From positions 1 to 62,501 of IMG/VR virus record IMGVR_UViG_3300017992_000027: a stretch of 62,501 nucleotides of DNA; one strand, 5' to 3'. The notes beneath the pieces are model-generated. The model did no database searches, was not told the DNA's origin, and was given only the letters and a program-made list of their open reading frames with translations. Below, piece by piece: positions 22,350 to 30,632 of this stretch (positions are counted from its first letter, which is position 1; every line of letters starts with the position of its first letter). A program made the position numbers and the translations under genes. Source of the stretch: a virus.

Positions 22350-24547
22350 TGCCTCGTTTGAGCTTCAATCAAGAGAAGCAGTGGTCTGAGTGCCGCAGAA
22401 GATGGTTCTACCGAAAGGTCGCAAAGCTACCAGACAGTGGTGATAAGAGTTATGCTGTAGCAGGTAGCGCAGTACACGATGCACTTGAAGTATACTATAC
22501 ACTTAAACACAAACGCGTAGGCACATACGCTGAATGGGAAGCGGCGGCACTCGCTAAATTCCACGAGACATGGAAGAAAGATCCACCTCGTCTTGGTAAC
22601 CAAGAATACATTGCAATGATGTATGCTGGAATGAAAGCGCGAGATGCGTTTGGAAATGAACTAGATCTCACAAGCTGTGAGCTACAAATATTCTTCTCAG
22701 ACTTCCTCGGCTTCTTGGACGGGTATGATTCTTTCTATGAAGAAGACGGGCGGAAAGGTCTGATCATTGATTGGAAGACGAGTAAGCTCGGGCGGAAGGA
22801 TTATGAGTATACCCAACAACTCATATCCTACGCTTGGCTTCATTACCGTAAATTCGGTTACTTACCTGCTCGCTGCACTGTCTATTACCTAAGAGATATG
22901 AGTAAGCCTCTTACTATTGTACCGACGATGGATCAGATTCGAAAGTACGAAGAGCAAGTGAAGACGAGCTCTGCACAGATTGACCACCTCATTCAATTCT
23001 CAGACGATCCAAGTAAGTTCCAAAGAGTAAGCATGACGCAAGACGCGCAGGTTTGCTTCTGGTGTCCGTACAAAGCGGAGTGCGCGAAGGCTGATTCCAA
23101 TTATTCATTCACAATCAAGATCGTTGGAGACAAGATCAAGATCCTTGGTAAGCTACCTGAGAAGTTAGATCGTATGCTCGACATGAAGATGAGCTATAAG
23201 TTGAAGGATGCGTATTGGGTTGCTAAACGAGTAATGGCTAAGACGGGTAGACGGTACGATGGAGTTGTACACCTGTGGAAAAAGAACGCTTGTCCTATAG
23301 GGTATAAGGCCAAATTGTACTACATACTTTCCCAGTGGGCCCAGCATTTAGATAAGAAGCTTTCACTTACAGTTCACGACACACGCACTCCCCTTAAGCA
23401 GTTACCTTTCTTCCCTGAGAAGATTGAAGGCTTCACATTGTACGAGCATCAACAAGAAGCTGTAGATGCAGCGCTCCGTGGTAAGCTCTGCACGATACAA
23501 GTTCCGACTGGTGGTGGTAAGACGTTGATCTGTGCTGAGATCATGAGACGTCTCGGTGGTAAAGCACTATTCGTAATTGACAACAAAGATCTGCTCTGGC
23601 AGACAAAGGAAGAGTATGAGAATCTACTTGGATTTGAATGTGGAATTGTTGGAGCAGGAAGCAAAGAGAATGATTGGGATAAACCAATTGTATGCGCTAC
23701 AGTTCAGGCGCTCACACGTAACTTAGCTGAGTACAAAGATGAGCTTGCTAAATTTCATGTGCTTATTGCAGATGAGGTATCGAACTGGGGCGCGAAGTCC
23801 TACAAGCTACTCAGTGCAAGATTGCTCAATACACATTATAGGATTGGTTGCAGTGGTACTGTCTATAGAGATGATGGAAACACTGAATTGATCTTTGCAT
23901 ATGTTGGAGATCTTGCGTATAAAGTTACAACAAAAGAACTTCAAGATAAGGGACTACTCATGGAACCACAGACTATATTCTTACAGTATGAGGCTAATGC
24001 AGCTAAGCTTCAGAGTGAGTACGAAGAGTATAAGGAAGCGTATGAGGAGCTAGTTGTAGATCACTTAGAGCGTAATGAAGCTGTCCTTGGCGCGGCGTAT
24101 AAGGCCGTAGACAGCGGCAAGAAGATTCTTCTGGTGAGCCGTAGGGTGAAACATTGTAGGTTATTTCATGAGGCCTTAGAAAGCAAATATGGAGCCGCTG
24201 CACTTATCTACGGGAAGACGTCGGATGAAGATCGTGAATCAAGGCTAGCTGATTTCAAGAGTGGTAAGATCAAGATACTCGTTGGGAACATATCGATTTT
24301 TGCTAAGGGGATCAATGTTCCCGACCTTGATGTAATCATCAATGCTGCAGGAAATAAAGGAGACGTCGTTACAATGCAAAGTATTGGCCGAGTCATGAGA
24401 GTCGCTCCAGGTAAGAAGCAGCCGATCTATCTTGACTTTGATGATAAGGGTTCGTTTGCAATCAAGCACGCTCATGCTAGAAAGAAAGCTTTATCTGCTC
24501 ACGGATATCGAGTAGACGTCGAGAAACTCGATGACTGGAAATTATAG
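22349..24547 (+). CDS. Cas4-like nuclease fused to SF2 helicase
   Basis: A 732-residue fusion. Residues 1-250 form a RecB/Cas4-type PD-(D/E)XK nuclease: SFNQEKQWSECRRRW with the first iron-sulfur Cys, GSAVHDALE with the His, LIIDWKTSK with the D and the E/D-x-K site, and CFWCPYKAEC carrying the last three cluster Cys. Residues ~360-732 form a superfamily 2 helicase: Walker A VPTGGGKTLI, Walker B LIADEVS, motif III SGTVYRD and motif VI QSIGRVMR. Such fusions process DNA ends for recombination-dependent replication. In this virus it lies in the replication arm beside SSB and polymerase genes. Confidence 0.85.
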   Translation: MPRLSFNQEKQWSECRRRWFYRKVAKLPDSGDKSYAVAGSAVHDALEVYYTLKHKRVGTYAEWEAAALAKFHETWKKDPPRLGNQEYIAMMYAGMKARDAFGNELDLTSCELQIFFSDFLGFLDGYDSFYEEDGRKGLIIDWKTSKLGRKDYEYTQQLISYAWLHYRKFGYLPARCTVYYLRDMSKPLTIVPTMDQIRKYEEQVKTSSAQIDHLIQFSDDPSKFQRVSMTQDAQVCFWCPYKAECAKADSNYSFTIKIVGDKIKILGKLPEKLDRMLDMKMSYKLKDAYWVAKRVMAKTGRRYDGVVHLWKKNACPIGYKAKLYYILSQWAQHLDKKLSLTVHDTRTPLKQLPFFPEKIEGFTLYEHQQEAVDAALRGKLCTIQVPTGGGKTLICAEIMRRLGGKALFVIDNKDLLWQTKEEYENLLGFECGIVGAGSKENDWDKPIVCATVQALTRNLAEYKDELAKFHVLIADEVSNWGAKSYKLLSARLLNTHYRIGCSGTVYRDDGNTELIFAYVGDLAYKVTTKELQDKGLLMEPQTIFLQYEANAAKLQSEYEEYKEAYEELVVDHLERNEAVLGAAYKAVDSGKKILLVSRRVKHCRLFHEALESKYGAAALIYGKTSDEDRESRLADFKSGKIKILVGNISIFAKGINVPDLDVIINAAGNKGDVVTMQSIGRVMRVAPGKKQPIYLDFDDKGSFAIKHAHARKKALSAHGYRVDVEKLDDWKL

Positions 24548-24556
24548 AGAGAAAGA

Positions 24557-24566
24557 ATTATATACA
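24557..24566 (+). promoter_or_regulatory. Early-type promoter before 24586
   Basis: GAGAGAAAGAATTATATACA lies about 20 nt before the ATG at 24586. It shares the 14-mer ATTATATACATCTA exactly with the minus-strand promoter near 14818, so both belong to one class. Confidence 0.65.
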
Positions 24567-24585
24567 TCTAGAGGTAAGTACTAAT

Positions 24586-24912
24586 ATGGGACAAATCAAA
24601 GAGAACACACCACTACTCGAACGACAGCACGCGATTATTCGCACTCTGGAGAATACAGAGATGAGTGAACTTGATCGCGCTAGACTCGAGGAAGAGAAGG
24701 AACAACTTGAAACGAGGATCCAAGAAAATGTCTTCCAACACATCAAAGAGAAGACACCTGAGATCCGGGTTGAACGACCGAGTACAATTGGCAAGAACAA
24801 GAACGAAGTGAAGAAGCTGTTCGCAGATTGGATGGATGAGGTGTTCAAAGACCTCGACCAGAATACGAGGAAGGGCATCTACCGTGCAGCTTACAAGAGG
24901 TTAAAGGGGTAA
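24586..24912 (+). CDS. Coiled-coil protein, unknown function
   Basis: A 108-residue charged helical protein (LDRARLEEEKEQLETRIQE is a likely coiled coil) with a second helical half ending VKKLFADWMDEVFKDLDQN. Probable leaderless transcript from the TATA box at 24557. It opens the run of small genes that leads to DNA polymerase. Unknown function. Confidence 0.55.
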   Translation: MGQIKENTPLLERQHAIIRTLENTEMSELDRARLEEEKEQLETRIQENVFQHIKEKTPEIRVERPSTIGKNKNEVKKLFADWMDEVFKDLDQNTRKGIYRAAYKRLKG

Positions 24913-24917
24913 ACACA

Positions 24918-25325
24918 ATGACATGCAATACATTTCATGAACTGAAAGGAAGGAAGAGCGAGAAGATCAAGCAGCTATTGAATCGCAAGCTTCAAGAACA
25001 GAAAGAGCTTGAGCTGAAACAGAAAGCGAAAGACGGGATCTTTGACAATGTGATACTGTGTGTGAAAGAAGCACAAGAGAAACTCGGAGTAGCGAAGAGT
25101 AAACGAGATGCTCTACTCCGTAAGCACAATGCAGAGTGTGACTCTTGGGGTGCTGAATGTACAAAGGTACATGGAACTAAACTCTCTCTCAAAAAGGATT
25201 GCTTCGTTCCAGACTCAGTTCACGAAAAGCTACAGAAGGCGGACGATCTCTTTGCACTTGGAAAGACAAAGGAAGCGCAAGCAATCTGGAACTCAGTCAT
25301 AGAAAAGTACGAGTTGTTAGAATGA
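24918..25325 (+). CDS. Hypothetical helical protein
   Basis: A 135-residue protein, helical and charged (GRKSEKIKQLLNRKLQEQKELE), with a few Cys (ILCVKEA, AECDSWGAEC) and a C-terminal stretch LQKADDLFALGKTKEAQAIWNSVIE that looks like one TPR-like helix pair. Its stop overlaps the next gene start as ATGA. Unknown function. Confidence 0.55.
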   Translation: MTCNTFHELKGRKSEKIKQLLNRKLQEQKELELKQKAKDGIFDNVILCVKEAQEKLGVAKSKRDALLRKHNAECDSWGAECTKVHGTKLSLKKDCFVPDSVHEKLQKADDLFALGKTKEAQAIWNSVIEKYELLE

Positions 25326-25720
25326 TCAAGCCTTATCTTCGGAGAACGTTTGAGCATACAACCTTAGGATTACGCTGGAAAGATGGCTTCTTTACCCTCG
25401 GGTTTCGGTATGAAAATAGATCTGTGTGCTTAGTAACTGTGCTGAAGAAAGGAAACTGTACGACTACAAGAACGAAAGCGTTAAATCCGTTCAAGCGATT
25501 GTGGTGGGCGTGGTTACGTAAGAGAACCGAGCTCTCAATCAAATGGAACGGAGCAGAGCACATGCGATGTCAAGGCTGTGGTGAAGGAATAATTAAATAT
25601 TCCATTAAGGATCCTAACTATAAGGAAAGCCAAAGAGGAAAGCAGCGATGGCTTGTCTGTGAACATTGCGTTGACTTCTATGACTGGCACTGGAGTAAGC
25701 GCGAGGTTAAACTATCATGA
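25322..25720 (+). CDS. Zinc-ribbon protein
   Basis: The ATG at 25322 overlaps the upstream stop, which sets the start (MIKPYLRRTFEHTTLGLRW). The 132-residue protein has a beta-rich, basic first half (FFTLGFRYENRSVCLVTVLKKG) and two C-x2-C knuckles in the second half (MRCQGCGEG, LVCEHCVDF), consistent with a zinc ribbon. It ends in an ATGA overlap with the next gene. Possible nucleic-acid-binding accessory of the replication arm. Confidence 0.6.
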   Translation: MIKPYLRRTFEHTTLGLRWKDGFFTLGFRYENRSVCLVTVLKKGNCTTTRTKALNPFKRLWWAWLRKRTELSIKWNGAEHMRCQGCGEGIIKYSIKDPNYKESQRGKQRWLVCEHCVDFYDWHWSKREVKLS

Positions 25721-25950
25721 TGCTCAATGACGATAAATTGGAAGACAGAATAGACCCGACAACATGTTCACACAAACCTGGAAGCGTATATCGGTGGGAA
25801 GATCCGGTGATGGCTAAAGAGATTGCAATGCAGCTCGGAATTCCAGGTGAAGAAATTTACGGAGCTCACTGTAGAGTTTGCCGCACAGACTATGTGTTGG
25901 TAGTCAAGGATGGCGGACTACATCCAGCTTCGGAGATCAAGAATGACTGA
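25717..25950 (+). CDS. Small zinc-binding protein before DNA polymerase
   Basis: A 77-residue protein with a Cys-His site near the front (TTCSHKPGSVYRW) and HCRVCRTDYVLV near the end, giving one metal site split across the chain. It is coupled to both neighbours: start overlaps the upstream stop, and the polymerase ATG lies inside its last codons. Function unknown. Confidence 0.55.
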   Translation: MMLNDDKLEDRIDPTTCSHKPGSVYRWEDPVMAKEIAMQLGIPGEEIYGAHCRVCRTDYVLVVKDGGLHPASEIKND

Positions 25951-28900
25951 ACATAGTATTGTCCGTGGATACGAAGAGAAAGAAGGCATAGTCCTATCTC
26001 TCTATGACGGAGAGAAGATTGAACGAAAGTTTCTGAGGTTTCAAAATTACTTCTATGTGCGAAGCGATGAGTTCGAGATACATAAAGAATCGTTTGAATA
26101 TCAATGGAGTAAGATCACTGATCAAGTTCATATGAACGCTAAGAATTGTGATGCCAACGGTCCACGTGTTGTTGAATACACGAAGATCTTATTGCACAAC
26201 AATTGGATGCGAACGAAGATACGATCATGGTTCGAAGATCGTAGCATCAAGACGTTTGAGGCTGACGTCAAAGCAACTAAGAGATTTCTTATTGACAGAC
26301 ACGAAGTGGGACTGAACTCACATCTACAGAACGTACTCTTCTTTGACATTGAGACAGATGACCGCAAGCCACTTAGGAAAGATGATCGCGGTAGCGTGAT
26401 TGCTCAAGGACCAGTGCTCAGCTTCGTTGGTGTCAATGATAAAGACGAATTGTTCATGTTCGTGAATGAAGGTGATGATCCAGAAGACGGGGAACGCGCT
26501 CTGTTAGTGAAGATCTCAGAAGCTATCTCTAAGCATTGCATCGTCTCAGGCTGGAACTCAAGTAATTTTGATTGTCCATATCTTAAACAGAGAATGGCAC
26601 TGCACGGTGTAGACTGCTCATGGGAATACTTGAATGAGCTAGACTACCTCGATCTGTTTCGAAAGAACTATCGTCAGAGTCTTCCTAGCTACAAGTTAAA
26701 CAATGTAGCAAAGAGAATTATCGGAGAAGAGAAGCTTGATCAAGCAAAAGGAAATGGCGCAGTGTATCGTGCATGGAAAGACAACCGCGAACACTTCCTT
26801 GCGTACAACAAGCAAGACGTAGATCTGATTGTGAAGATGGATAAGTCTCTGCAGTTCATATCGCTGCATAAAGCCATTGCTGAGCAAGCTCACTGTTACA
26901 TATATGAGACCATGCAAAACTCTCTTAGCATGGACGTCATGCTCCTTATACGGTACAAGAAAGCTGGTATCATCATGCCAAGCAAACCAACTCAAGTAGA
27001 AGTACAGATCAATGAATCTAAAGGTCGCATCGGCGGCGGGTATACAACATGCTTCGAACCTGGAGTGCATGAACAAGTAGAAGTGTTTGATTTCAAGTGC
27101 GTTGATGAAAACGCTATCGTAACAACAGCTAAAGGTTTTATTAAAGCGAAAGATGTGCAAATCGGAGATGAAGTATTAACCGATGCAAGAATGTGTAAGG
27201 TGTCAAATAAAGTATTCACTACACATAAATCATATGTCAAGATAAAAGTAGATACAGGAGATGAGCTTTGTGTTTCTCTTGACCATAGACTACCGACGGC
27301 CGATGGTAAATTAAAACAAGGTAGAGAGTTGCAGAAAGGAGATAATCTTATTGTTAATGTAAGATGTTTACCCGAGAAGAATGGCGACGGGTTTAAACAA
27401 TTGTGTTTTTTGGCTGGTGCTTGGTTTGCTGAAGGAGGTGTCGTGTCTGGTAGAGCCGACAATCCGTATATATACAGAGTCACTTTTTCTTTGCATAAGA
27501 AAGAGCAAGAGTTTGCAAAGAAAATTAGTTCCATCATTAACGAAAACACGGATGCTAAGATTAAGACTGTCTATAGAAAAAATACTGATGGTATGAAACT
27601 AGTCGTTGACTCAAAAGAATTCTTCAAGTTCTTTACAACATTCATGGAAAAGACTTTACCATCATCTTTAATGAATGAAGAAAACGCTCGGGCGTTCTTA
27701 CAAGCATTTTTTGAAGGAGATGGCTCGTATAATATCTGTAGGGAAACTGTTGAATTAAATCAATGTCACAAAAAGAAAGAACGTTTAATGCTTGCTCATT
27801 ATTTGCTTCGCGCTCTCGGAATCCAATCTCGTACTAATCAATATACAAGCACAAATCAAACTGAAAAATCATTTAAGACTTGGAGATTAGAAGTTAGGGA
27901 TGTGGAAGGATTCGAAAAGCAAGCTGGCTTTTTCTTGAAAGAAAGAACGTTTGAGTATGAACGTAATTTGCGAAAGAAAGGGAAAATAGTTTCGGTTGAA
28001 CATGTACATGAGAGGATGAAGATGGTTGACCTTACAATTGAGGGGCATCCATATTTTATTGTCAATAATATCCTCTCTCATAATTCGTTCTATCCGAGCA
28101 CGATCGAGACTTGGAACTTATCACCAGAGACGTTACTTGCACAGGAGCAGGAAGGTTGTATCATTACTCCTGATGATACGAACGATGACACAGGTGGTGA
28201 ACGACATCACCCACACAGATATTACTTACGTGAGAAAGGCATAGTACCACAGACTGTACGTGAGCTTGTAGATGAACGTGATAAAACGAAGTATGCTATG
28301 AAGGAGTTCATATCTTCTGACCCAGACAAGTACCGTAAGATGTACCTGCACCAATATGCACTGAAGGTGTTGAGCAACTCTATCTATGGAATTCTATCAT
28401 TCTCCCGTGCCAGATACTATTCATTTGAACTTGGAGATAGCGTTACGACTTGCTGTCGTGCTCTAATCAAGTCTCTAAACAAATACATTGAAGCGAACAG
28501 CGGAGTAGTCATCGGAGGAGATACAGATTCTTCATTCGTTAAGTTTCCACCTGGCTCAGACATGAAGATAGTTGATAAGATGATCGCTGACTACTTAGAT
28601 GAGTGGATGGTGCAGTGGAAGACGGATGGACACTGCCAAGTGTTTGAGCATGAGAAGACTGTAGCGCCAATGCTCTTCTTGAAGAAGAAGAACTACGCGT
28701 ATCTCTGTGAAGCAGAGAAGAGTGAAAAGAATCCGCATGGCCTGACTGTGAAAGGTCTTGCTGGTAAGAAGAGCGATGCAAATCCTCTAGCTGGTAAGCT
28801 TCAGAAAGAATACGTACTCGATGTGCTTCTGAACCGCTTCGATAAACAGAAGTGGCAAGAGTTCTTGGATAAAGAATACGCTCGATGTATCGCCGGTGAA

Positions 28901-29350
28901 CTAGAATTGAAAGAGATCCTTATGAGCAAAGCCGTCTCTAAGAATCCAAGTGACTACGGTGGCCCAGTCATTGATAAGAAGACTCGACAGCCGAAGATCA
29001 AGAAAGACGGTTCAATACAGATAAGACCGATTCCAGCTCACGTGAAGATCGCACTTCGTATGCTTGACCAAGGTGAGCTCGTTGATATTGGTACAAAGAT
29101 CCGCTATGTTGTAGTAGATACGAAACCGATCAACGGTCTATCTCAATCTGAATATGAAGCGCACTCTGCAGCTGGCGGTACGTATGATGCAAAATACTAT
29201 TGGGAAAAGATCATCACACCACTGTTCTCTGTTATGCTTAGAGCAAATGATGAGCGGTACATGATTGATTATTCAACGCTTCATGTTCCCAAGAAGTTAA
29301 TTGCAAAGATCGCGAAAGAGCAAGATACAGATGAAGAGGAGGATGATTAA
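25943..29350 (+). CDS. polB: DNA polymerase B with intein in motif A
   Basis: The ATG at 25943 lies within the end of the upstream gene and gives MTEHSIVRGYEE. The precursor is 1135 residues; removal of the intein leaves about 806. Proofreading exonuclease motifs: FFDIET near residue 132, WNSSNFDCPYL near 203, YNKQDVD near 288. Polymerase motifs: A (DFK joined to SFYPST after splicing), B KVLSNSIYG near 807, C GGDTDSS near 858, and KKKNYAYL after it. It copies the viral genome with the MCM-like helicase and AEP primase. Splicing is needed because the intein interrupts motif A at its catalytic Asp loop. Confidence 0.93.
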   Translation: MTEHSIVRGYEEKEGIVLSLYDGEKIERKFLRFQNYFYVRSDEFEIHKESFEYQWSKITDQVHMNAKNCDANGPRVVEYTKILLHNNWMRTKIRSWFEDRSIKTFEADVKATKRFLIDRHEVGLNSHLQNVLFFDIETDDRKPLRKDDRGSVIAQGPVLSFVGVNDKDELFMFVNEGDDPEDGERALLVKISEAISKHCIVSGWNSSNFDCPYLKQRMALHGVDCSWEYLNELDYLDLFRKNYRQSLPSYKLNNVAKRIIGEEKLDQAKGNGAVYRAWKDNREHFLAYNKQDVDLIVKMDKSLQFISLHKAIAEQAHCYIYETMQNSLSMDVMLLIRYKKAGIIMPSKPTQVEVQINESKGRIGGGYTTCFEPGVHEQVEVFDFKCVDENAIVTTAKGFIKAKDVQIGDEVLTDARMCKVSNKVFTTHKSYVKIKVDTGDELCVSLDHRLPTADGKLKQGRELQKGDNLIVNVRCLPEKNGDGFKQLCFLAGAWFAEGGVVSGRADNPYIYRVTFSLHKKEQEFAKKISSIINENTDAKIKTVYRKNTDGMKLVVDSKEFFKFFTTFMEKTLPSSLMNEENARAFLQAFFEGDGSYNICRETVELNQCHKKKERLMLAHYLLRALGIQSRTNQYTSTNQTEKSFKTWRLEVRDVEGFEKQAGFFLKERTFEYERNLRKKGKIVSVEHVHERMKMVDLTIEGHPYFIVNNILSHNSFYPSTIETWNLSPETLLAQEQEGCIITPDDTNDDTGGERHHPHRYYLREKGIVPQTVRELVDERDKTKYAMKEFISSDPDKYRKMYLHQYALKVLSNSIYGILSFSRARYYSFELGDSVTTCCRALIKSLNKYIEANSGVVIGGDTDSSFVKFPPGSDMKIVDKMIADYLDEWMVQWKTDGHCQVFEHEKTVAPMLFLKKKNYAYLCEAEKSEKNPHGLTVKGLAGKKSDANPLAGKLQKEYVLDVLLNRFDKQKWQEFLDKEYARCIAGELELKEILMSKAVSKNPSDYGGPVIDKKTRQPKIKKDGSIQIRPIPAHVKIALRMLDQGELVDIGTKIRYVVVDTKPINGLSQSEYEAHSAAGGTYDAKYYWEKIITPLFSVMLRANDERYMIDYSTLHVPKKLIAKIAKEQDTDEEEDD
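27098..28084 (+). mobile_element. Intein with LAGLIDADG homing endonuclease
   Basis: A 329-residue in-frame insertion in polymerase motif A. It starts with Cys1 (CVDENAIVTTAKGF), carries the block-B-like SLDHRLPTADG, two LAGLIDADG-type motifs (FLAGAWFAEGG near residue 489 and LQAFFEGDGS near 585 of the precursor), and ends IVNNILSHN before Ser of the C-extein. These are the residues needed for splicing. Its base use is visibly more AT-rich than the flanking polymerase, which suggests recent arrival by homing. Confidence 0.93.
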
Positions 29351-29351
29351 A

Positions 29352-29591
29352 ATGCTAAATACTAGAGTATTGAAAAAGCTTACAGACAACGTTGAGGTTC
29401 TTGATCTCTTTGAGCAGATGGCTGACAAGATTGACGAGCTAGAGAAACGAGAACCCTCCGAACCATCGCAACGTATGAAAGATACAATGGTCCAACTTGA
29501 AGAAGATATGTCTTCACTTGAACACGATGTTCATATGCTGAACGATGAAAATTTAAAGAGATGGGCAAAACGAATGGAGAAGAATAAATGA
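29352..29591 (+). CDS. Small coiled-coil protein
   Basis: The ATG at 29352 lies just after the polymerase stop and gives MLNTRVLKKLTDNVEVLDLF. The 79-residue product is helical and acidic with heptad-like spacing (EQMADKIDELEKRE, MVQLEEDMSSLEHDVHMLND), so it is probably a dimeric coiled coil. It could be a polymerase accessory, but no feature shows this. Overlaps the next gene by 4 nt. Confidence 0.55.
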   Translation: MLNTRVLKKLTDNVEVLDLFEQMADKIDELEKREPSEPSQRMKDTMVQLEEDMSSLEHDVHMLNDENLKRWAKRMEKNK

Positions 29592-29866
29592 AAACGACAA
29601 CAGTTAACACGGTCTTCGCGTGTGATGCATGTGAGAAGAATATTGAACGACAAGCTGACGCAGAAGGAAAGAACAGCTATCCTTATGAAGAAGGTTGGGT
29701 ATTCTTGTATAATCTAAACTTTCAACGGAAAGCGCACGGTTCTGTACCAAGAGTTGAGCGGACCGAATTTAGAGAGAAGCATTTCTGCTCAAGGAATTGT
29801 TTCATTGCATTCGTTGATGTAAACTCTAAAGAGGCAAAAAATGATAACGATCAAACTACAGAATAA
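29588..29866 (+). CDS. Zinc-binding protein with treble-clef-like site
   Basis: A 92-residue protein with FACDACEKNI near the start and EKHFCSRNCFIAF near the end. C-x2-C plus C-x3-C followed by aromatic residues resembles the FLYWCH/TRASH-type metal sites found in many small archaeal proteins. The 30335 gene has the same C-terminal pattern (HFCNFSCLSAWL). Unknown role. Confidence 0.6.
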   Translation: MKTTTVNTVFACDACEKNIERQADAEGKNSYPYEEGWVFLYNLNFQRKAHGSVPRVERTEFREKHFCSRNCFIAFVDVNSKEAKNDNDQTTE

Positions 29867-30023
29867 GCAAGTCATCGAGATTGATGCTTCTGATGCAGAA
29901 ATGAAACAAGCGCGTAAGAAGTGGGACGAAGGAATAAGCAATCTCGTGATACATGCAAAAGATGGAAGTGAGTATCTTATCGTACGAAGAGATGTCGATT
30001 TGATTCAGTGGGGTGGAACATGA
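29841..30023 (+). CDS. Small beta-hairpin protein
   Basis: A 60-residue protein: MITIKLQNKQVIEIDASDAE, a helix KQARKKWDEG, and LVIHAKDGSEYLIVRRDVDLIQW. This strand-helix-strand arrangement is common in phage accessory proteins of unknown function. Overlaps the upstream gene by 26 nt and the next gene by 4 nt. Confidence 0.55.
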   Translation: MITIKLQNKQVIEIDASDAEMKQARKKWDEGISNLVIHAKDGSEYLIVRRDVDLIQWGGT

Positions 30024-30154
30024 AGACGATAACAAAAGTTAAGATTCTGCATTGGTTCGGTAAGCTGTTTGATAGAGAGTACCGAAGACGTGCAAAGAAG
30101 TGGGAGGCACATGAACATGGAACCAGTAAAACTAGAAGAAACAACACAAGGTAA
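30020..30154 (+). CDS. Small basic protein
   Basis: A 44-residue frame whose ATG overlaps the upstream stop (ATGA). It reads MKTITKVKILHWFGKLFD then a very basic tail (REYRRRAKKWEAHEHG, SKTRRNNTR). It may be a short nucleic-acid-binding peptide. The following gene starts inside it. Support is the coupled start only. Confidence 0.4.
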   Translation: MKTITKVKILHWFGKLFDREYRRRAKKWEAHEHGTSKTRRNNTR

Positions 30155-30335
30155 ACAACTGACGCTTAGTCCAAATGACTTCGAGGCGTTCAAGAATATG
30201 AAGCATGAGAAGAAAGTGGAAACTCTCTTAAAGATTCTACAGGACAAACAATATGTGGACGTTGACATCTACATGGAGAATTCATTCTCGAAGATCATAC
30301 TCTTTCGTCCGTGGACTGAAGCTGATCTGTTATAA
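30117..30335 (+). CDS. Hypothetical protein, unknown function
   Basis: A 72-residue protein starting MEPVKLEETTQG; the ATG at 30117 has GGAGG nine bases upstream, better than the ATG at 30111. Body: LTLSPNDFEAFKNMKHEKKVETLLKIL then VDVDIYMENSFSKIILFRPW, a helix followed by a beta hairpin. Its stop shares a base with the next start (TAATG). Unknown function. Confidence 0.5.
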   Translation: MEPVKLEETTQGKQLTLSPNDFEAFKNMKHEKKVETLLKILQDKQYVDVDIYMENSFSKIILFRPWTEADLL

Positions 30336-30496
30336 TGGCGATCAGAATTCAGTGCGATCATTGTCAGGATCTACTAGATCATCAACCGTTGAAGCTGACA
30401 TACTTCGACGCTCAGATTGAGGAGGACGTTGTTCTCCACTTCTGTAACTTTTCTTGTCTGTCAGCTTGGCTCGGTCGAGTACGTCCAGCCCCATAA
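30335..30496 (+). CDS. Zinc-binding mini-protein, end of plus operon
   Basis: A 53-residue frame starting in the upstream stop (TAATG): MAIRIQCDHCQDLLDH, then VVLHFCNFSCLSAWLGRVR. Cys at 7, 10, 37 and 41 form a treble-clef-like site of the same type as in the 29588 gene. It overlaps the convergent gene 30342-30632 almost wholly on the opposite strand; both frames look coding, so this is a true antisense overlap. Confidence 0.6.
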   Translation: MAIRIQCDHCQDLLDHQPLKLTYFDAQIEEDVVLHFCNFSCLSAWLGRVRPAP

Positions 30497-30632
30497 CATC
30501 GCCTGTTTCCTGATGGAATTTTCTAGCGAACAGATAGCTGAAGCCGTGGGAATCAACTTGACCAGCGGGTTCATCTGTTACGAAGAATCCGTAGAACCTT
30601 CCTTGATCGTCGATCTGATTGTAGAATTTCAT
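30342..30632 (-). CDS. Hypothetical protein, unknown function
   Basis: A 96-residue protein: MKFYNQIDDQGRFYGFFVTD then HGFSYLFARKFHQETGDVMGLDVLDR, a plausible alpha/beta fold, followed by a disordered acidic tail. It is the last gene of the minus operon that begins near 34415 and overlaps the HD-domain gene by 4 nt. The tail part is antisense to the plus-strand zinc mini-protein at 30335, so its end may be less constrained. Function unknown. Confidence 0.5.
   Translation of the reverse strand: MKFYNQIDDQGRFYGFFVTDEPAGQVDSHGFSYLFARKFHQETGDVMGLDVLDRAKLTDKKSYRSGEQRPPQSERRSMSASTVDDLVDPDNDRTEF

Noticed and set aside
25943-29350. Polymerase insertion first considered as a group I intron or frameshift
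   Set aside because: The frame stays open throughout and the insert has intein ends (Cys, HN, Ser), so it is a protein splicing element.
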